Of a DNA stretch of 64,000 bases, positions 10,878 to 24,123 are shown in pieces. The stretch comes from Verrucomicrobiota bacterium. GTDB lineage: Bacteria > Verrucomicrobiota > Verrucomicrobiia > Limisphaerales > J093. Numbering within the stretch: position 1 is the stretch's first letter; each line of letters opens with the position of its first letter. The stretch is taken from NCBI GenBank assembly GCA_027493615.1, contig JAOSKK010000023.1, positions 1-64,000 on the forward strand, written 5' to 3'. Both the position numbers and the translations under genes were made by a program. Under the pieces are notes generated by a model. It saw nothing but the letters and a program-made list of their open reading frames with translations. It had not been told where the DNA came from and made no database searches.

Positions 10878-11566
10878 ATGATCATTGCCCCTTCGCTCCT
10901 GGCGGCCAATGCCGGTCGGTTGGCCGCGGAAGCCCGGCGTGCCCACCGGGCGGGTGCGGATTGGCTGCACGTGGACATCATGGACGGGCATTTCGTGCCC
11001 AACCTGACGTTCGGCCCGGCGATTGTGGCGGAGGTCCGACGGGCGACCCGCCTCCCGCTGGACGTGCACCTGATGTGCAGCCGGCCGGCCACCTTGCTCG
11101 AACCCTTCCGCCAGGCGGGCGCCACCCACCTCACCGTCCATGTGGAGCTGGGCGACCGGGTGGCCGCGTTGCTCTGGAAGATCCGGGCGCTCGGTGCGGG
11201 CGTGGGTCTGGCGGTCAATCCGCCCACCCCCATCGCTGCCGTCCGGCCGTTCCTGGGTCATCTGGACCTGCTGCTGGTGATGACGGTGAACCCCGGCTTC
11301 GGCGGCCAGACCTTTATCGAAGAAGCCGTGCCGAAGGTGCAGCAGGCGGCGGCCTGGCGCACGGAACTGGGCCTGAGCTACCGCATCGAGGTCGATGGCG
11401 GCATCAACTTCGACACCGCCGCCGAGTGCGCCGGCGCCGGCGCGGACACGTTCGTGAGCGGCACGACGCTGTTCGGGCATACGAACCTTGCCAGCGCCAT
11501 CCGCCGGTTGCGTCGGACCGTCGAACGGCACGCCCCCGACCGGCGCCCTGCCTCGAGGTCGCATGA
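10878..11566 (+). CDS. rpe: Ribulose-phosphate 3-epimerase
   Basis: Interconverts ribulose 5-phosphate and xylulose 5-phosphate in the pentose phosphate pathway. All signatures are present: MIIAPSLLAAN at the start, HVDIMDGHFVPNLTFGP, DVHLMC, MTVNPGFGGQTF and the phosphate-binding EVDGGINFDTA. The continuous frame runs on past the usual family length to 11708. A one-base correction late in the gene would end it at the TGA 11564-11566, which forms an ATGA overlap with ppk. I therefore prefer that end. The catalytic part is certain; the exact 3' end is not. Confidence 0.88.
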
Positions 11567-13752
11567 AACCTGCCCGGGACCGTTACCTGAACCGCGAGTT
11601 GAGCTGGCTCGAGTTCAACCAGCGCGTGCTCGAAGAGGCCCTCGACGAAACCAACCCCCTCCTCGAACGGCTCAAGTTCTTCACCATCGTCAGCTCGAAC
11701 CTCGATGAGTTCTTCGAGGTGCGGGTCGCCGGCCTCAAACAACAGGTTGCCAGCCGGGCCACTGCCCCCACCCCCGACGGTCTCCGTCCCGCCGAGTGTC
11801 TCCAGGCGATCGCAGCCCGGGTTCGGAGGATGGTGAAGGAACAGTACCGTTGTTGGCGCGAAGACCTCGTCCCCGCGCTCGCTCGCCACCAGATTCGTTT
11901 CCTCCTTCCCACCGAGCTCGATGCCGCGGACCGGGCGTGGGTGGAGGCGTTTTACCGGGCTGAAGTCCTGCCGGTGCTGACCCCGCTGGCCCTGGACCCC
12001 GCGCATCCTTTCCCGCGCCTGCTCAACAAATCGGTCAACGTCATCGTTCAGTTCCGCGAAGCGGGCCGGCGGCGGAGCGACGTACGCCACCTGATTGTCC
12101 AGGTGCCCCGGGTGCTGCCCCGGCTGCTCCAGTTGCCCCGCAGGGATGGGGGAACTGGCCTATCTGTTTCTCGGCCAGGTCATCGGCCATCACCTGGCCA
12201 GCCTCCTGCCCGGCTGTCATATCCACGGTTCGTGGACCTTCCGGGTCACGCGCAACAGCGAGCTCTACATCGACGAAGGCGACACCCCCAACCTCCTCCG
12301 CGCGGTCGAGACCGAGATCCACAACCGCCTCAAAGGCGAGGCCGTCCGCCTCGAGGTCGAGCACGGCTGCCCCGAGGACATCGTCACGGAGCTGACCGAA
12401 CACCTGCATCTCAAGCCGGAGGATGTCTACCGGGTCCATGGCCCCCTCAACCCCGTCCGGCTCCTCGCCATCTGCAGCGGCACCCACCACCCCGAACTGC
12501 GCGACCCGCCCTTCAGCCCGTTCCGGTTGCCTGAGCTGGAGGGCGGCGCCGACCTCTTCGCCCTCCTCCGGCAGCGCGACCTCCTCCTGCATCATCCCTA
12601 CGACAGCTTCGACACGGTCGTGGCGTTCCTCGAACAGGCCGCCGCCGACCCCAGGTGCTGGCCATCAAGCAGACCCTCTACCGCACCGGTGGCGACCCGC
12701 GCATCATCGGCGCCCTCATGGACGCGGTGCGCAACGGCAAACAGGTCACCGCGGTCGTCGAGCTCAAGGCCCGCTTCGACGAGTCCAACAACATCCGTTG
12801 GGCCCGCCAGTTGGAGGACGCCGGCGTCCACGTCATCTACGGCATCGTCGGCTTCAAGATCCACTGCAAGACCACGCTCGTGGTGCGCCGCGATGAAGAC
12901 GGCATCCGCCGCTACCTCCACCTCGGCACCGGCAACTACAACCCCGTCACCGCCCGCCTCTACACCGACCTCAGCCTCCTCACCTGCCGCCCCGAGCTCG
13001 GCGAGGATGCCGCCGATCTCTTTAACATCCTCACCGGACTGTGCCGCTTCCCCGGCATGCGCCGGTTCCTCGTCGCCCCTTTCGAGATGTACGAGCGCTT
13101 CCTCCGCCTCATCGAACGGGAACGCGACAACGCCCGCCGCGGCGTCCCCGCCCGGATCATCGCCAAGATGAATTCCCTGGTGGTCACCGACCTCATCGAC
13201 GCCCTCTACGAAGCCTCGCAGGCCGGGGTCCAGGTCGACCTCATCGTGCGCGGCATCTGCTGTCTCCGCCCCGGCGTCCCCGGCCTCAGCGACAACATCC
13301 GCGTCCGCAGCATCGTCGGTCGCTTCCTCGAGCACAGCCGCCTCTTCTACTTCGAGAACGCCTGCCAGCCTGAGATCTACGTGGGCAGTGCCGACTGGAT
13401 GCCCCGCAACCTCTTCAAACGCGTCGAGGTCGTGTTCCCCATCGAGGATGGCAACCTCCGTGAGCAGCTCCTCAGGCGATTGCTCGACGTCCAACTCGGC
13501 GACACCCTCAAGGCGCGCCTGCTCGAACCCGACGGCACCCACCGCCGGGCGAAGCCCGTCCCGGGTCAGGCGCCGCCGCTTAACAGCCAGGAAGCCCTCA
13601 TCGCCCAGGCCCGCGCCGCTGCCCAGCCCGACAGCGACCCCAACCGTCCTTCCCCCGCCCGCGCCGGCTTACGCCACGCCGCCAGCCGCCCGCTTCGGCC
13701 ACGGCTTGACGCCGGTTACTCGTCCCCCCACCTGCCGCGTGAGGGCACGTAG
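11563..13752 (+). CDS. ppk: Polyphosphate kinase, two frameshifts
   Basis: PPK1-type enzyme that reversibly transfers the gamma phosphate of ATP to polyphosphate. Recognisable parts in order: N-terminal NRELSWLEFNQRVLEEA, SSNLDEFFEVRV, head-domain DVYRVHGPLN, HHPYDSF, the catalytic-His motif GFKIHCKTTLVVRR, GTGNYN, the second His region RFLEHSRLFYFEN, and SADWMPRN. Two single-base changes split it: the G-run 12148-12152 has one G too many and the C-run 12649-12652 one C too few. Restoring both gives one full-length enzyme. It follows rpe with an ATGA overlap. Complete conservation of catalytic motifs argues against true decay. Confidence 0.9.
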
Positions 13753-13902
13753 CGTGTCGCGGGTGTGCCGGACCTCTGTCCTCCCTCGCCCTGTCCCTCC
13801 GCGCGGGTACCACCAAGCCCGCAATCACCAAGCTCCCCTGTCGCATCGCGAAGGCCAGCTCAAGGCACTGGCCACCTGGAAGGATCTGGAAGTGAAGTCG
13901 GA

Positions 13903-14175
13903 GGGCTGAACGGCGCTGGCGACCCTCACGAGTTTCCCTCGATCACCGTGGACGCCGACGTGTTGGGCGTAGAGCCGGTCTTTGCCGGGACACGCGTGCC
14001 GGTGAAAACGCTCTTCGAGCACCAGGAGGCCAGTTGCACGTTGGACGAGTTCCTGGAAGGGTTCCCGGCCGTCAGCCGGGAGGCCGCCGTGGAGGTGTTG
14101 ATGGCGGCGCTGAGGCTCCATGTCGGCTGGGTCCAGGCCACGCTCGGGCCTTGCCGGAGCTCAGGGGGCCGGTAA
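13903..14175 (+). CDS. DUF433 family protein (possible antitoxin-like)
   Basis: The segment ITVDADVLGVEPVFAGTRVP followed by KTLFEHQEASCTLDEFLEGF is the standard DUF433 core, a short winged-helix-like domain often found near toxin genes. No clear ATG precedes the core. A GTG at 13948 is in frame but lies within the core, so the start is uncertain and the given one is a guess. It sits just upstream of a ParE-type toxin-antitoxin pair on the same strand. No matching PIN-type partner is visible. Confidence 0.6.
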   Translation, partial: GLNGAGDPHEFPSITVDADVLGVEPVFAGTRVPVKTLFEHQEASCTLDEFLEGFPAVSREAAVEVLMAALRLHVGWVQATLGPCRSSGGR

Positions 14176-14184
14176 GTTCGCATC

Positions 14185-14418
14185 ATGAGCAAGACCGAGA
14201 TTCTGCAGGAACTGCCCCAGCTCACACCGGGAGAGCGACAAGAGATCCGCGAGCGTCTCGCTGAACTGGACCAAGACGACTGGCTGGACGCGGGAGCGCT
14301 GACGAGCGCGGAGAAGACCTTGATTGAGGAGCGTTTCCGCGACCTGGAAGCGAACCCACGGACTTCCATCCCGTGGGACGAAGCCAAGGCGCGTTTGCTG
14401 GCTCCATTCAGGCGGTGA
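14185..14418 (+). CDS. Addiction-module antitoxin-like protein
   Basis: 77 residues starting MSKTEILQELPQLTPGERQE and ending WDEAKARLLAPFRR. The layout, a helical N-terminal region and a C-terminal EARFxDLxxNPxxSxxWDE-like segment, is that of the small addiction-module proteins encoded before ParE/RelE toxins. It would bind and neutralise the toxin encoded directly downstream. Its TGA overlaps the toxin start (GTGA), implying coupled translation. Confidence 0.8.
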   Translation: MSKTEILQELPQLTPGERQEIRERLAELDQDDWLDAGALTSAEKTLIEERFRDLEANPRTSIPWDEAKARLLAPFRR

Positions 14419-14717
14419 GCCGCCGACTGGACATCCGGCCGCAGGCACTGGCGGACATCGCCGCTGCCGCCACCTGGTATGAGGAACGCCAGCCGGGATT
14501 GGGTGAGCGATTCACCCGCGAAGTCGTGGTCGCCATTGACGCTCTGCTGCCGAATCCGCTGCTCTACCGGTTGCGCAACCGGCGCTTGGGCGCGCGGTGG
14601 TGTTTCCCCCGGACTTTTCCGTATCGGATCGTCTATCGCTTCGCTGAAGACGTGGTGACGGTTGTGGCCGTGATCCACTCGACCCGCCATGACCGACATT
14701 GGCAGGAACGCTTCTGA
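14415..14717 (+). CDS. ParE/RelE-type toxin
   Basis: 100 residues with a GTG start at 14415 that overlaps the antitoxin stop. The sequence RPQALADIAAAATWYEERQ, then GLGERFTREV, and the C-terminal FPYRIVYRFAEDVVTVVAVI match the ParE/RelE fold, with the closing HSTRHDRHW typical of ParE-like toxins. Family members act on gyrase (ParE) or on ribosome-bound mRNA (RelE). The sequence looks more ParE-like. The gene is intact. Confidence 0.85.
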   Translation: MSRRLDIRPQALADIAAAATWYEERQPGLGERFTREVVVAIDALLPNPLLYRLRNRRLGARWCFPRTFPYRIVYRFAEDVVTVVAVIHSTRHDRHWQERF

Positions 14718-15351
14718 GCCGCAGGCCACGCTAGAAGCTTCGTGAAGGGGTCATGAAGGACTCAGTTGTGAACAGCCGCCGCGATGCGAACCCGGTCACG
14801 TCATCGAAGCCGGGGAGGGCGACGCGCACCATGATCGGTGGCGGGGTTGCGGCATCAGGCGCCTGCCCTTCCACTCATCGGCTCTGCGCCCGGTTGCAGT
14901 CGGAGCCCCGTGCCGTCTTGCCAAGGGCACCAGCGCCCCATGACGTTCTGGGCCATGAACAGGAACGCCATCGTGTTGGAATTGGGCCCGGCGAAGGCTC
15001 ACGCGCTCGAACAGCTTGCCTCGTCCGTTGCTCGCCGGAGAGACGGCAACCCGCTTGAATCCATCTGGCGGCACGCTGCGCGCACCTGTGCCATCGTGGT
15101 CACGTGCAGCCGGCAGGATTCCCTCGCACTGGCCGGCACCGGACCCCGAACGGGGCTGATCGTGCTGAACCGGCGTCGGACACGCCAGGCCGAATGTCGC
15201 CTCCAGGATGCGGCGATGCCGCCACGACCAGACGGCGGGCCAAGGCCGCGTCGTCAAAGAACGCGATGACGTGGGTTTCGCCTGCCGCCGAGGCGTTTTG
15301 CCGTGGCCATTTGCCAGTTGCCCAGCCGCCGCGGCCCGCTATAACCGCCGC
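14718..15351. other. Gene-free stretch, nothing recognised
   Basis: About 630 bp between the toxin and the DUF1080 gene. Open frames exist on both strands but none shows family resemblance, a plausible start with spacing, or conserved motifs. A decayed minus-strand gene is possible, since AFFDDAALARRLVVAAS near 15215-15265 looks protein-like, but I cannot support it. Confidence 0.4.
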
Positions 15352-16368
15352 ATGCAAATGCACTCTCTTACTCCGCGGTTTGCCCGCCTGGCCTGCCCTC
15401 TTTTCCCTCGTCGCCGGCGGCGTCCTGACCGCGTCCGCCAACGACGCCTTCGTGGGCCGCTGGGCCTTGACCATCCCGGGCGGCGGCGCCGGCTGGCTCG
15501 AGATCCGCAAGGAAAACGGCTGGTACGATGGCTCCATCCTCTGGGGCGGTGGCAGCGTGGTCCCCGTCAGCAGCGTCTTCTTCACCGATGACACCCTCAA
15601 CGTCACCCGCACCCGCGACGTCCGCCGCCGCGACGCCGCCGGGAAGGTCATCCGTACCCAGCAGTTCACCGAGCTCATCTCGGCCCAGGTCGACGGCGAC
15701 CACCTCTACCTGCGCCGCTTCGATCCCCGCGAAGACGGCCGCGGCCTGAGCCAAAGCGAGTTCAGCGGCAAGCGCATCCCCCGCTTCCGCCCCGCCCGGA
15801 CCTCACGAAGGTCCGCTTCGGCGAGCCCATCTCCCTCTTCAACGGCCAGGACCTCACGGGCTGGCGCCTCCTCGAACCGCAGGCCGCCAACGGTTGGAGT
15901 GTCGAAAACGGCAGCCTCATCAATCGTCCCGACAAGGACTCCGGCCGTCACTACGGCAACCTGCGCACCGACCGCGAGTTCGAGGACTTCAACCTCCGCC
16001 TCGAGACCAAGGTGCCCAAGAACGGCAACTCAGGCATTTACCTGCGCGGCATTTACGAGGTCCAGGTCGCCGACAGCTACGGCAAGGGCCCCGACTCCCA
16101 TGGCATGGGCGGCCTCTACAGCCGCATCACTCCCACGTCCAATCCCGCCAAGGCGCCGGGCGAATGGCAGACCTTCGACATCACGCTCGTCGACCGGCAC
16201 CTCACCGTCATCCTCAACGGCACGACCATCATCGACAACCAGCCCATCCTCGGCTGCACCGGTGGCGCCCTCTGGTCCGATGAGTCCCGGCCCGGCCCGA
16301 TCTACCTCCAGGGCGACCACGAGGCCGTCGACTACCGCAACATCGTCCTGCGCCCGGTCCTCAAGTAG
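15352..16368 (+). CDS. Secreted DUF1080 (3-keto-disaccharide hydrolase type) protein, frameshifted
   Basis: A signal-like N-terminus ends in SLVAGGVLTASA. Next comes a lipocalin/THAP-like segment (VGRWALTIPGGGAGWLEI). The DUF1080 domain follows: LFNGQDLTGWRL, NLRTDREFEDFNLRLETK, NSGIYLRGIYEVQV, GEWQTFDITL, GPIYLQGDHEAVDYRNI. This domain has a concanavalin-like fold and characterised members hydrolyse 3-keto-glycosides. It is abundant in Verrucomicrobia and Planctomycetes. One break near 15405 separates the start codon from the rest of the signal peptide and another lies near 15790. The start ATG at 15352 is therefore tentative. Confidence 0.8.
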
Positions 16369-16676
16369 CCGTCTCCGGCACAGCCGGTAGCCGACCGGAC
16401 CGCCAAAGCCAACACACCGTCCCGAACGCAAGCCGCGCTCACCACGGCTGGTTCACTTGGATTTGGGGAAGGGGTTGCACAGCCCGCGGAACCGGCTGCT
16501 CCCAGAACTCTGCGCTGAGCGCCGGCGTGCGGTGGGCTCGAAAGCCTTCCGCGACGCCCGACGCTTGCCCAGGGGCTTCTCATCCCCTCCCCGGCACCAT
16601 TTTGCCCGCCAACTCCAGATGAATCAGCCCTTCCTCCTCACGTCGGCGCCTACGGGGCGGGTCTGAAATGTCCGCG
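16369..16676. other. Convergent intergenic stretch, nothing recognised
   Basis: About 300 bp between the convergent DUF1080 and enolase-like genes. I see no gene, no RNA and no convincing terminator hairpin with a T-tract. Confidence 0.4.
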
Positions 16677-17945
16677 CTAACCCGGCCAAGCCACGACGGG
16701 CAGCCGCGTCTCCGCCTCGATGCCGAGCAGCCGGTTGTACTTGGCCAGGCGCTCGGACTGGGTGATCGACCCGATCTTGATCTGATCCCCCTGCCATCCC
16801 ACCGCGAGATCGGCCAGCCAGTCATCCTCGGTCTCGCCGCTGCGGGCGCTGATGGTCACCCGCCAGCCGGCGGAACGAGCGCACTGCGCCGCCTCGAGCG
16901 CTTCGGTGAGGGTCCCGATCTGGTTCACCTTCAGCAACAGGGCCGTTGCCGCCCGCGCCGCGATGGCCCGGCGGATCCGGACCGGGTTGGTGCAAAGGAA
17001 GTCGTCGCCGAGAATGAGCGTGCGCGTGCCCAGCCGTCGGCAAAGCTCCGGCCAGTGGGCCCAGTCATCCTCGGCCAACCCATCCTCGAGGCTCACCACC
17101 GGGTAACGGTCCACCCAACGCTCGAGTTCGGCGATCATCCGCCCACTTTCGAAAGGCGGGTCGGTGAGGTGATAACGGCCGTTCTGATGGAAGTGGCTCG
17201 AGGCCACGTCCAGGGCAAGAGCCACGTCGCGGCCGGGCTGAAACCCGGTAGCCGTGATGGCCTCGACAGCATCGCGGAGCATGGTCTCGGAGTCGGGGAA
17301 GGGCGGGGCGAGCCCGCCTTCATCGGCGCGCAGCAACCGCTGGCCGTAGCGGCGGAGCGACAGGGCGGCGGCAGCCTGGTAGACGGCGAACGTCGTGGCC
17401 AGGCCCTCGTCGATGGTGGATGCGGAGGCCGGCACGAGGAGCACGTCCTGGATCGGGGCCTGGACCCCGGCGTGTTTGCCGCCGCTGAACAGGTTGATCG
17501 TCAGGCGCGGCAGGGTGCGCAACTCGAGCCCGGCGAGATCGGCGAAGTGCCGGTAGAGCGGCACGCCGCGCGCCACCGCGCAGGCGCGGGCAAAGGCCAG
17601 CGAGACCCCGAGCAGCGCATTGGCCCCAAGGCGCGCCTTGTTCGGCGTGCCATCCAGCTCGCAGAGCGCCCGATCGAGTGCGGCCTGGTGTGAGAAGGTG
17701 CGACCGACCAGGGCGGCCTGGATGACTTCGCGAATGTTCGCCACCGCCCGGCGACAACCCAGACCAGCGTAGCGCCGTGGATCGCCGTCGCGCAGTTCGA
17801 GGGCTTCGGCGGACCCGGTGGAGGCGCCGGAGGGGACCGAGGCCCTGGCCCAGGGTTGACCCGCCAGCCGGCAGGCGGCCTGCAAGGTGGGCCGGCCGCG
17901 ACTGTCGAGGATCTCGAGGGCGTCCAGTTGTTCGAGCGCGAACAT
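16677..17945 (-). CDS. eno: Divergent enolase-like protein
   Basis: 422 residues, intact. Enolase converts 2-phosphoglycerate to phosphoenolpyruvate. Conserved: EILDSRGRPT, PSGASTG, His158 (SGGKHAG), ADEGGLAP, the metal ligands in LDVASSHF, VSLEDGLAEDDW and LGDDF, Lys339 (LLLKVNQIGT) and Lys390 (QIKIG). Altered: Asp167 replaces the usual Glu of the QE motif, and SARSGETED has Ala367 where the phosphate-binding His of SHRSGETED is expected. It may be a slow enolase or act on another carboxylate. The start lies 42 bp downstream of the kinase-like gene, on the same strand. Confidence 0.8.
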   Translation of the reverse strand: MFALEQLDALEILDSRGRPTLQAACRLAGQPWARASVPSGASTGSAEALELRDGDPRRYAGLGCRRAVANIREVIQAALVGRTFSHQAALDRALCELDGTPNKARLGANALLGVSLAFARACAVARGVPLYRHFADLAGLELRTLPRLTINLFSGGKHAGVQAPIQDVLLVPASASTIDEGLATTFAVYQAAAALSLRRYGQRLLRADEGGLAPPFPDSETMLRDAVEAITATGFQPGRDVALALDVASSHFHQNGRYHLTDPPFESGRMIAELERWVDRYPVVSLEDGLAEDDWAHWPELCRRLGTRTLILGDDFLCTNPVRIRRAIAARAATALLLKVNQIGTLTEALEAAQCARSAGWRVTISARSGETEDDWLADLAVGWQGDQIKIGSITQSERLAKYNRLLGIEAETRLPVVAWPG

Positions 17946-17987
17946 GGCGCGGGAGGGTAGCGGACGGCGGCGGAGCGGGAAGCGGAA

Positions 17988-19015
17988 TCACGCTTCGAGC
18001 CGTTGCCCAACCCCGGTCACCAGCTCGGTGACGCGGGCAGGCGGCGACGCGAGGTAGCCGAGCACGACAGCGCGTTGCCGGGCCCGCTCGGGTTCGGTCA
18101 GGTACTCGAGAGGGGACCGACCGTCGACGCGGGCCAGCAGGCAGCCGAGGGTGTGGCGAACGGCGCGCGCTTCGAGGGGCGGGCGTGAGCAACTCGGGTC
18201 CCACGGTCGCGCTGTAGGTCCGCCAGAAGTCGGTGGCCGCGGCGAGGAACGCCGGGCGGTGCGCCGCGAGGTGGTTGGCTTTGCTCAGGAGATGGGTGAG
18301 GGCGAAGCCGAGGTCGAAGGCAGGATCGCCGAAGTGAATGACCTCGTGATCGAGGAGGATCAGCCGTTCCTGGTACACGAGGATGTTCTTCGGGCTGTAA
18401 TCGCCGTGCACGATGCTCCAGGCGCGTCGCCAGCGTCTCAGCAATGAGGTCATCGAAGAACGGGGCGGCAGCCGACTGTCGGTGGGCCGCGAACCGATAG
18501 TACGGTTCAAGCCGGAGCGTCTCGAAGAACGACCGGTCAGCAAAGGCCGCCGCCGTCTCAGCGGCCTGTTCGTGGCTGCGACGGTGCAGGGTGGCCAGGA
18601 GTTCGGCGAACTGGCGGACGTGCGCAGCGTCCAGACGACCGGTCAGAAGACGGGACTTCCAATTCTCATGCGGTTCAGGCACGGCCTCCATGGCCAGGAG
18701 GTGGTGCGTCTCGTCCTCGAAGACGAAGCCCGGCAAGTGCCCCGGCGGCGCGAGCCGGCCCAGCCAACGCAACCCGAGCGCTTCGCGGTGGACCCGACGC
18801 GGGTCGGCAAACCAATCGTCCTTCACGCGCAGGCGGGCCAGGGCCTGTTTGATCACCCAGGCAGGACCCCCGTTCCATTCGACGCGCACCGTGCGGTTGG
18901 AGACGCCGCCGGCCAACGGCGTGCACCGCAACCCGACGGTGGCGGGGACGCGGCCGGTTTCCTGCAGGTAGCGCCGGAGCGCGTCGGGATGTTCAATGTC
19001 CAGGGCCGTGTCCAT
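17988..19015 (-). CDS. Aminoglycoside-phosphotransferase-fold small-molecule kinase, frameshifted
   Basis: The fold is shown by IVHGDYSPKNILVYQE (catalytic HGDxxxxN) and LILLDHEVIHFGDPAFDLGF (metal-binding Asp), with an N-lobe containing GGVSNRTVRVEW and WVIKQAL. Members phosphorylate choline, methylthioribose, sugars or antibiotics. Context next to an enolase-like gene argues for metabolism rather than resistance. Two breaks, near 18435 and 18185, put it in three frames. The true C-terminus is TELVTGVGQRLEA with the TGA at 17988-17990. The substrate is unknown. Confidence 0.75.
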
Positions 19016-19070
19016 GCGGAACCGGCCGGCAGGATGGGGCGCGACCCGACGTTAACCAAGCCGGTTCCTG

Positions 19071-19760
19071 CTATTGGCGCAACGGCCGGGGCAGCGGGTA
19101 ATAGCCGACGTCCTTGACGACCTGCTGGCCGGCGTCACTGCGGATCCAGTTCAGGTAGGCGGCGAGTTCGCCCTTGTCGAGGGCCGGGTTGACGTAGATG
19201 AACAGGTAGCGCCAGATGGGATAGGTCCCGCCCACCACCGTATCTTCGGTGGGCTCGATGGCCTCGCCGCCGGTTTCCATGCTGACCTTGAGGTGCTTGG
19301 CGCCCGCGCCGTAGGCAGCCCCGCCGTAGCCGATGGCCTTGGGTTCGGCGGCGACCGCCTGCAACACCTGGGCCGTGCCCTGGAGGGTCTGCGCGCTCGC
19401 GGTGAAGTCGCGCCCCTTGAGGACATGCTCCTTGAAGAACTCGTACGTCCCCGAGCTGTTCTCGCGGCTGTAGACCATGATGGCCTCGTCCTTGCCTCCC
19501 ACCTGCTTCCAATTCCGGATCTTGCGGGAGGCGTTGCAGAGGTCGGTGGTCTTGTTCTGCAGGGCGGCGAAACCGACGCCGGTGCCGCCGCCGGTGACCT
19601 GGATCCGGGTGGCTGGGAACTGCTGCATGTACACCTCGGCCCACTTCTGGGCCAGGATGACCATGGTGTCCGACCCTTTGACCGTGACGTTGGCGGCGCC
19701 GACCGGAAGGGCACAACCGAGAGCGGCGGCCAGAGCGAAGGAAGCAAAGGAGGTTCTCAT
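19071..19760 (-). CDS. pstS: PstS-like phosphate-binding protein with an internal deletion
   Basis: The ATG at 19760 opens a signal peptide (MRTSFASFALAAALGCALPV). VKGSDTMVILAQKWAEVYM, TGGGTGVGFAAL, SRENSSGTYEFFKEHVL and IGYGGAAYGAGAKHLKV are typical of phosphate-binding proteins, and GSDT and SSGT loops would contact phosphate. About 50 residues usually found between the ASR segment and RNWKQVGG are missing in frame, leaving 229 residues. No pstCAB genes follow. It is encoded after a porin, so the pair probably serves phosphate capture in the periplasm. Confidence 0.8.
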   Translation of the reverse strand: MRTSFASFALAAALGCALPVGAANVTVKGSDTMVILAQKWAEVYMQQFPATRIQVTGGGTGVGFAALQNKTTDLCNASRKIRNWKQVGGKDEAIMVYSRENSSGTYEFFKEHVLKGRDFTASAQTLQGTAQVLQAVAAEPKAIGYGGAAYGAGAKHLKVSMETGGEAIEPTEDTVVGGTYPIWRYLFIYVNPALDKGELAAYLNWIRSDAGQQVVKDVGYYPLPRPLRQ

Positions 19761-19836
19761 GGGGTTCGCGGAACGGGTTCGCAAGATGTTGGTGATACCG
19801 GAGATTGAGGCGGCTGGAGTGGCGGCGCATCGCGGC

Positions 19837-21263
19837 TCAGAACTTGAGCAGACCATCCACCTGCAGCCGGTTCATCCGGCTGTCGGTGCCGGGCAGGTAT
19901 TCCTCGATCAGGTCCACTCCGAACCAGGTGACACTCAGTGTGAGCGGGTCGAAGGGCGAATAGCTGGCCTTCACGACGTGGCCGCGCGCGTTCGTACCGG
20001 CCCAGTAGCCGCCGCTGCGGGCACGACCCGCGGCGGGAACCACCTGGCCGGGCGGGACGGTCGCGGGAAGGGAGTTGGCGTAGAAGGCGCCGAAGTCCGA
20101 ATCGGTAAGTTCCTCCCACCAGGCGTCGCCCTCGAGCACCTTGTAGCGGTAGCTGAGTTCCCAGGTCCTGCGTTTGCCCGCCCGCCCGAAGGTGATGCCG
20201 ACCTGGTACCCCTGGTTCTGATCCGCGGCCGCCGTGTTGTGCAGGTACTCGCCGAACACCCGGATCGGGAAAGGGCCGGCGTAGAACGGGAAGGTGGCGA
20301 AGGTGTAGGTGAGGGCGGCATCGGCAAGGAAGGTCTCGTAGCCGTTCACCGGCTCCTGCAGGCCAGCAAAGATCCTCGATCCGTCTGCGCTGGTGGTGTA
20401 GCGGGTGCGACGCAGGTTGCCGGCGTTGATGTCGGGCACCGCGCTGCTCGGGAGGTTCTCGTCGTGCTGGATGCTGAGGAACGCGGCCCCAAGACTGGTT
20501 GTGATCTTCGGGGACCAGGCAGACTCGAGGCGCATCTGCCCCCGAGCAGGAAGGGATCGGCGCTGCTGCCCCCGATCTCGTCGAGGACGAACTGGCCGAG
20601 ATTGAGTTTGAGAGCCTGTTGGGCGCTGAGGTTGTAGGTCACCTGCTGGGCGGCGCCCTCCGGGGTGTAGTCGCTGTCGAAGAGCAGATCGGAGAACACA
20701 AACGGGTTCTCCATCTTGCCGACGGTGAGCACGCCCATGACTGCCGGGCGGTTCAGCGCCGTCCATCGGGCATATGCCTGGTCGAGGTAGATGCCCTTCT
20801 TCGAGGCGTTGTTCTGCAGCGTCTGGTTGTTCGAGATGGGGTCGCTGCCCGAGGTCATGCCGGCAGCGTTGTCGAGATCGCCGGAGCCCAGGCGGACCCC
20901 GATTTCAAAGTTCTCCTTGAGGTTGGCCGTGACACCGAGGCGGAGCCGGTAGCGCCAGCGGTTCCGGTCCACAAAATCCGGGTTGTCCGCGTAGAAGCCC
21001 TCGAACCGGCCGCGGAAATCACCGTTGATCTTGAGGGCCGTCACCCAGTCGGGCATGCCGCTCTTCGCGGCATACGCCTTGTTGAAGTCGTTGTCGGATT
21101 CCTCCCGGAGCTCGTTGGCTTCCTTGACGGTGAGAATCCCCTTCTCGACGAGCTTATCCAGGAGGGCATCGGTGGATTGAGCGTGAGCACCGGGCAGGCC
21201 CAGGAGGGCCGCCGCAGCGGTACCAGCACCGAGGAGCAGTCGAGCAATCCGATATCGGTTCAT
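19837..21263 (-). CDS. Outer-membrane porin, one frameshift
   Basis: Signal peptide GAGTAAAALLGLPGAHA, then a periplasmic coiled segment (DALLDKLVEKGILTVKEANE) and alternating beta strands ending in an aromatic residue (QVDGLLKF), as in Verrucomicrobial putative porins. The C-run 20539-20543 needs one more base to keep the frame through LLGGQMRLESAW. With pstS 76 bp downstream on the same strand, a role in phosphate or anion uptake is likely. The ATG at 21263 is chosen because it directly precedes the signal peptide. Confidence 0.8.
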
Positions 21264-21516
21264 GGTCGCAACCTGTGTCGCCAGGCAAGCGCGTCGGCGG
21301 ACGCCCTCCAGCCCGACCGCCGCAGCGTCTGAAGTTTGCGTTACGAATCGAGGACAGGCAGGTGACATTTGGGTGACAGGCCGAACGGACCGGCGCCGGC
21401 CCTGTCCTTGACGTCCGCGCTGCCGGGGCTATGAGATGGGGGTGGGACGCAACGCCGGACGGTTGAGCCGCGAAGTGTTCGCCCGTGCCGTCCTGGACAA
21501 GCCTCCCCCTCGGACC

Positions 21517-24123
<2,607 letters not shown>

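Noticed and set aside
17988..19015. Aminoglycoside resistance gene
   Set aside because: The fold is shared by many metabolic kinases and the neighbour is an enolase-like gene; nothing points to antibiotics.
21264..21516. CIRCE or other heat-shock operator before clpB
   Set aside because: I looked for the TTAGCACTC-N9-GAGTGCTAA pattern and saw nothing close.
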